NCBI GenBank assembly: GCA_035499215.1 | Contig: DATJZH010000130.1 | Coordinates: 1-14,764, forward strand | Reading direction: 5' to 3' | Source of the DNA: DATJZH01 sp035499215 | Lineage (GTDB): Bacteria > Actinomycetota > Actinomycetes > Streptosporangiales > Streptosporangiaceae | DNA length: 14,764 nt | Shown: positions 12,913 through 14,764 of the stretch, in pieces | Layout of the letters: each line of letters begins with the position of its first letter | Position numbering within the stretch: the stretch's first letter is position 1 | The notes under the pieces: generated by a model | What the model saw: only the letters and a program-made list of their open reading frames with translations | Told to the model about the DNA's origin: nothing | Databases searched by the model: none | Translations under genes and position numbers: made by a program

Positions 12913-13658
12913 CCAGCACCGGGCGCACCGGCGACAGGACACTGACCCTGCTGCCTGCGGTCGATGTGTCGGGCGGCCAGGCAGTCCGGCTGGTGCAGGG
13001 CGCGGCGGGCACCGAGACAGGGTACGGGGACCCGCTCAAGGCCGCGCTGGCCTGGCAGCAAGCCGGCGCGCGGTGGATTCACCTGGTCGACCTCGATGCA
13101 GCCTTCGGCCGGGGCTCCAACGCTGCGCTGCTGGCGTCCGTGGTCGGCCGGCTGGATGTGGCGGTCGAGCTGTCCGGCGGCGTCCGCGATGACGAGTCGC
13201 TGGCCGCCGCGCTCGCGACCGGATGTGGCCGCGTTGTCATCGGCACGGCGGCGCTGGAGAACCCCGGCTGGGTACGGCAGGTGATCGCCAGGCACGGGGA
13301 CCAGATCGCGGTGGGCCTGGACGTGCGCGGCAGCCGGCTGGCCGCGCGCGGCTGGACGGCGGACGGCGGCGAGGCGGTCGATGTGCTGGCCCGGCTTGAG
13401 GCCGACGGCTGCGCGCGCTACGTCGTCACTGACGTGACGAAGGACGGCACGCTGACGGGGCCCAACCTGGACCTGCTGCGCCAGGTCTGCGCGCTGACCG
13501 GCGCGCCGGTGGTCGCCAGCGGCGGTGTCGCCAGCCTCGCCGACCTGCGCGCGATCGCATCGCTGCGGCCGCTGGGAGTGGAGGGCGCCATCGTGGGCAA
13601 GGCGCTGTATGCCGGGGCGTTCACGCTGGAGCAGGCACTGGCCGAGGTAGCCGGATGA
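12909..13658 (+). CDS. priA: Phosphoribosyl isomerase A (HisA, probably dual HisA/TrpF)
   Basis: This (beta/alpha)8 enzyme isomerises ProFAR to PRFAR in histidine synthesis. In actinobacteria lacking trpF the same protein also isomerises phosphoribosyl anthranilate in tryptophan synthesis. The 249 residues follow mycobacterial PriA closely: LLPAVDVSGGQAVRLVQG (14-31) with catalytic Asp19 and Arg27, HLVDLDAAFGRGSN (58-71), VELSGGVRDDESLAAALATG (86-105) and VTDVTKDGTL with Asp179. Arg147 and Trp149 (in AARGWTADGG, 145-154) correspond to the Arg and Trp that let PriA bind both substrates. The first eight residues are an N-terminal addition. It overlaps hisH and hisF by 4 nt each (ATGA). Dual function is inferred from these residues; no trpF is visible here, but the window is too small to exclude one. 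Confidence 0.93.
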   Translation: MTSTGRTGDRTLTLLPAVDVSGGQAVRLVQGAAGTETGYGDPLKAALAWQQAGARWIHLVDLDAAFGRGSNAALLASVVGRLDVAVELSGGVRDDESLAAALATGCGRVVIGTAALENPGWVRQVIARHGDQIAVGLDVRGSRLAARGWTADGGEAVDVLARLEADGCARYVVTDVTKDGTLTGPNLDLLRQVCALTGAPVVASGGVASLADLRAIASLRPLGVEGAIVGKALYAGAFTLEQALAEVAG

Positions 13659-14482
13659 CGGTCGCGATCCGCGTCATCCCCTGCCTGGACGTCGATGCCG
13701 GCCGCGTCGTCAAGGGCGTCAACTTCCGTGACCTGCGGGATGCGGGCGACCCGGTCGAGCTGGCGGCCGTCTACGACCGCGCCGGGGCGGACGAGCTGGT
13801 CTTTCTCGACATCACCGCGTCCAGCGGCCGCCGGGAGACCATGTATGAAGTGGTACGGCGGACGGCTGAACAGGTCTTCATCCCGCTGACCGTCGGGGGC
13901 GGAGTGCGCAGCGCGGATGACGTCGACAGGCTGCTGCGGGCCGGGGCCGACAAGGTCTCGCTGAACACCGCCGCGATCGCGCGGCCGGGTCTGCTGACCG
14001 AGGCGGCAGCCAGGTTCGGCTCGCAGTGCATCGTGCTGTCGGTGGATGCCCGCCGGGCGCAGTGCCCGAGCGGCTTCGAGGTCACCACGCACGGGGGCAG
14101 GCGCGGCACCGGGATCGACGCCGTGGGCTGGGCGGAGCGCGCGACAGGGCTCGGGGCGGGGGAGATTCTGCTGAACTCGATGGATGCGGACGGCACGCGG
14201 GCAGGTTTCGACCTGCCGCTGATCGAGGCCGTGCGGGCGGCGGTGCACGTGCCGGTGATCGCGAGCGGGGGAGCCGGAGAGCCGGGCCACTTCGCCCCGG
14301 CGATTGCGGCTGGCGCCGATGCCGTCCTGGCCGCCAGCCTCTTCCACTTCGGCGGGCTGAGCATCGCTGAGGTCAAGGAAGCACTTCGGGCGGCAGGCTA
14401 TCCAGTCCGCGAGGCGGAGACGATGACGGTGCCGGGCCGAGCCGGGCAGGACCGACCATGGGCGAGGGCGAATGAGGATTGA
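13655..14482 (+). CDS. hisF: Imidazole glycerol phosphate synthase, cyclase subunit
   Basis: HisF takes ammonia from HisH and converts PRFAR to imidazole glycerol phosphate and AICAR. The barrel starts with VIPCLDVDAGRVVKGVNF (7-24), with catalytic Asp12; the second catalytic Asp is 131 in VLSVDARR. LTVGGGVRS (78-86), NTAAI (104-108) and VIASGGAGE (201-209) are phosphate-binding loops. At 275 residues it is about 20 longer than usual: after GYPVR (248-252), where the family normally stops, a polar tail of 23 residues follows. ATG 13655 overlaps the priA stop by 4 nt. The tail overlaps the hisI start by 11 nt. Unlike the mycobacterial cluster, no inositol monophosphatase-like gene lies between priA and hisF. 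Confidence 0.95.
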   Translation: MTVAIRVIPCLDVDAGRVVKGVNFRDLRDAGDPVELAAVYDRAGADELVFLDITASSGRRETMYEVVRRTAEQVFIPLTVGGGVRSADDVDRLLRAGADKVSLNTAAIARPGLLTEAAARFGSQCIVLSVDARRAQCPSGFEVTTHGGRRGTGIDAVGWAERATGLGAGEILLNSMDADGTRAGFDLPLIEAVRAAVHVPVIASGGAGEPGHFAPAIAAGADAVLAASLFHFGGLSIAEVKEALRAAGYPVREAETMTVPGRAGQDRPWARANED

Positions 14483-14764
14483 TGCCGGGGACTGCGGGCT
14501 GGACCCGCGCATCGCTGCCAGGCTGAAGCGGGACGCCGCCGGGCTGGTCGCGGCGATCGCCCAGCAGTACGACACTGGCGAGGTGCTGATGCTGGGGTGG
14601 ATGGACGACGAGGCATTGCGTCGCACCCTGACGACCGGCCGCTGCACCTACTGGTCGCGCAGCCGGCAGGAGTACTGGGTCAAGGGGGACACCTCGGGCC
14701 ACCAGCAGTGGGTGAAATCAGTCGCGCTGGATTGTGATGGTGACGCGGTCCTGGTCAAGGTCGA
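14472..14764 (+). CDS. hisI: Phosphoribosyl-AMP cyclohydrolase, partial (3' end outside window)
   Basis: HisI opens the purine ring of phosphoribosyl-AMP, an early histidine pathway step. The first 97 residues are visible. They show LDPRIAARLKRD (10-21), QQYDTGEVLMLGWMDDEAL (31-49), TGRCTYWSRSRQEYWVKGDT (55-74) and LDCDGD (86-91), whose Asp residues bind Mg and whose Cys belongs to the zinc site. This is the monofunctional cyclohydrolase type so far; whether a HisE domain follows cannot be seen. ATG 14472 overlaps the hisF 3' end by 11 nt; the weak GAGG (14464-14467) may help, and re-use of ribosomes ending hisF is likely. Confidence 0.93.
   Translation, partial: MRIDAGDCGLDPRIAARLKRDAAGLVAAIAQQYDTGEVLMLGWMDDEALRRTLTTGRCTYWSRSRQEYWVKGDTSGHQQWVKSVALDCDGDAVLVKV

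Noticed and set aside
1..14764. Mobile elements, CRISPR, tRNA or rRNA genes
   Set aside because: No transposase, integrase, terminal inverted repeats, spaced direct-repeat array or RNA-gene sequence was recognised on either strand.

Overview
The window is very GC-rich (codon third positions are overwhelmingly G or C), uses many GTG starts, and carries gene families typical of Actinomycetota: an LpqY-SugABC type trehalose importer, a PriA-type HisA and an MptpB-like tyrosine phosphatase. At two loci a TANNNT -10 element sits 6-7 nt before the start codon, the pattern of actinobacterial leaderless transcription. I would place it in a soil-type high-GC actinomycete but cannot name the genus from sequence alone.

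Left part (1-5004): the 3' end of a LacI-family repressor gene is followed on the same strand by lpqY, sugA, sugB and sugC, a complete importer made of a substrate-binding lipoprotein, two permeases and an ATPase. The binding protein closely resembles mycobacterial LpqY, so the likely substrate is trehalose. A small hairpin lies directly after the lpqY stop, where it could let the binding protein be made in excess over the permeases.

Middle part (5005-8018): two minus-strand genes converge on sugC. They encode a small single-pass membrane protein of unknown function and a ParB-like domain protein. Divergent from them is a GH13 glucosidase of the oligo-1,6-glucosidase subfamily. Repressor, importer and glucosidase together look like an alpha-glucoside or trehalose uptake and hydrolysis locus, with the ParB-like pair as the least understood component.

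Right part (8078-14764): a minus-strand MptpB-like phosphatase gene is divergent from a histidine biosynthesis cluster, hisD-hisC-hisB-hisH-priA-hisF-hisI, with hisI cut by the window end. The last four genes overlap by 4, 4 and 11 nt, so they should be translated as a coupled unit. hisD and hisC each appear to have their own leaderless promoter. Between them lies a 54-bp tandem duplication, each copy carrying a stem-loop.

Apart from those repeats the window is densely coding. No gap between genes exceeds about 120 bp. I saw no tRNA, rRNA, CRISPR array or insertion sequence. The most unusual non-coding structures are the duplicated hairpins between hisD and hisC, the 13-14 bp tandem repeats at the glucosidase/phosphatase convergent junction, and the 9-bp triplet repeat at the hisD start. 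I found no clearly new biological system; the ParB-like/membrane-protein pair is the nearest candidate.
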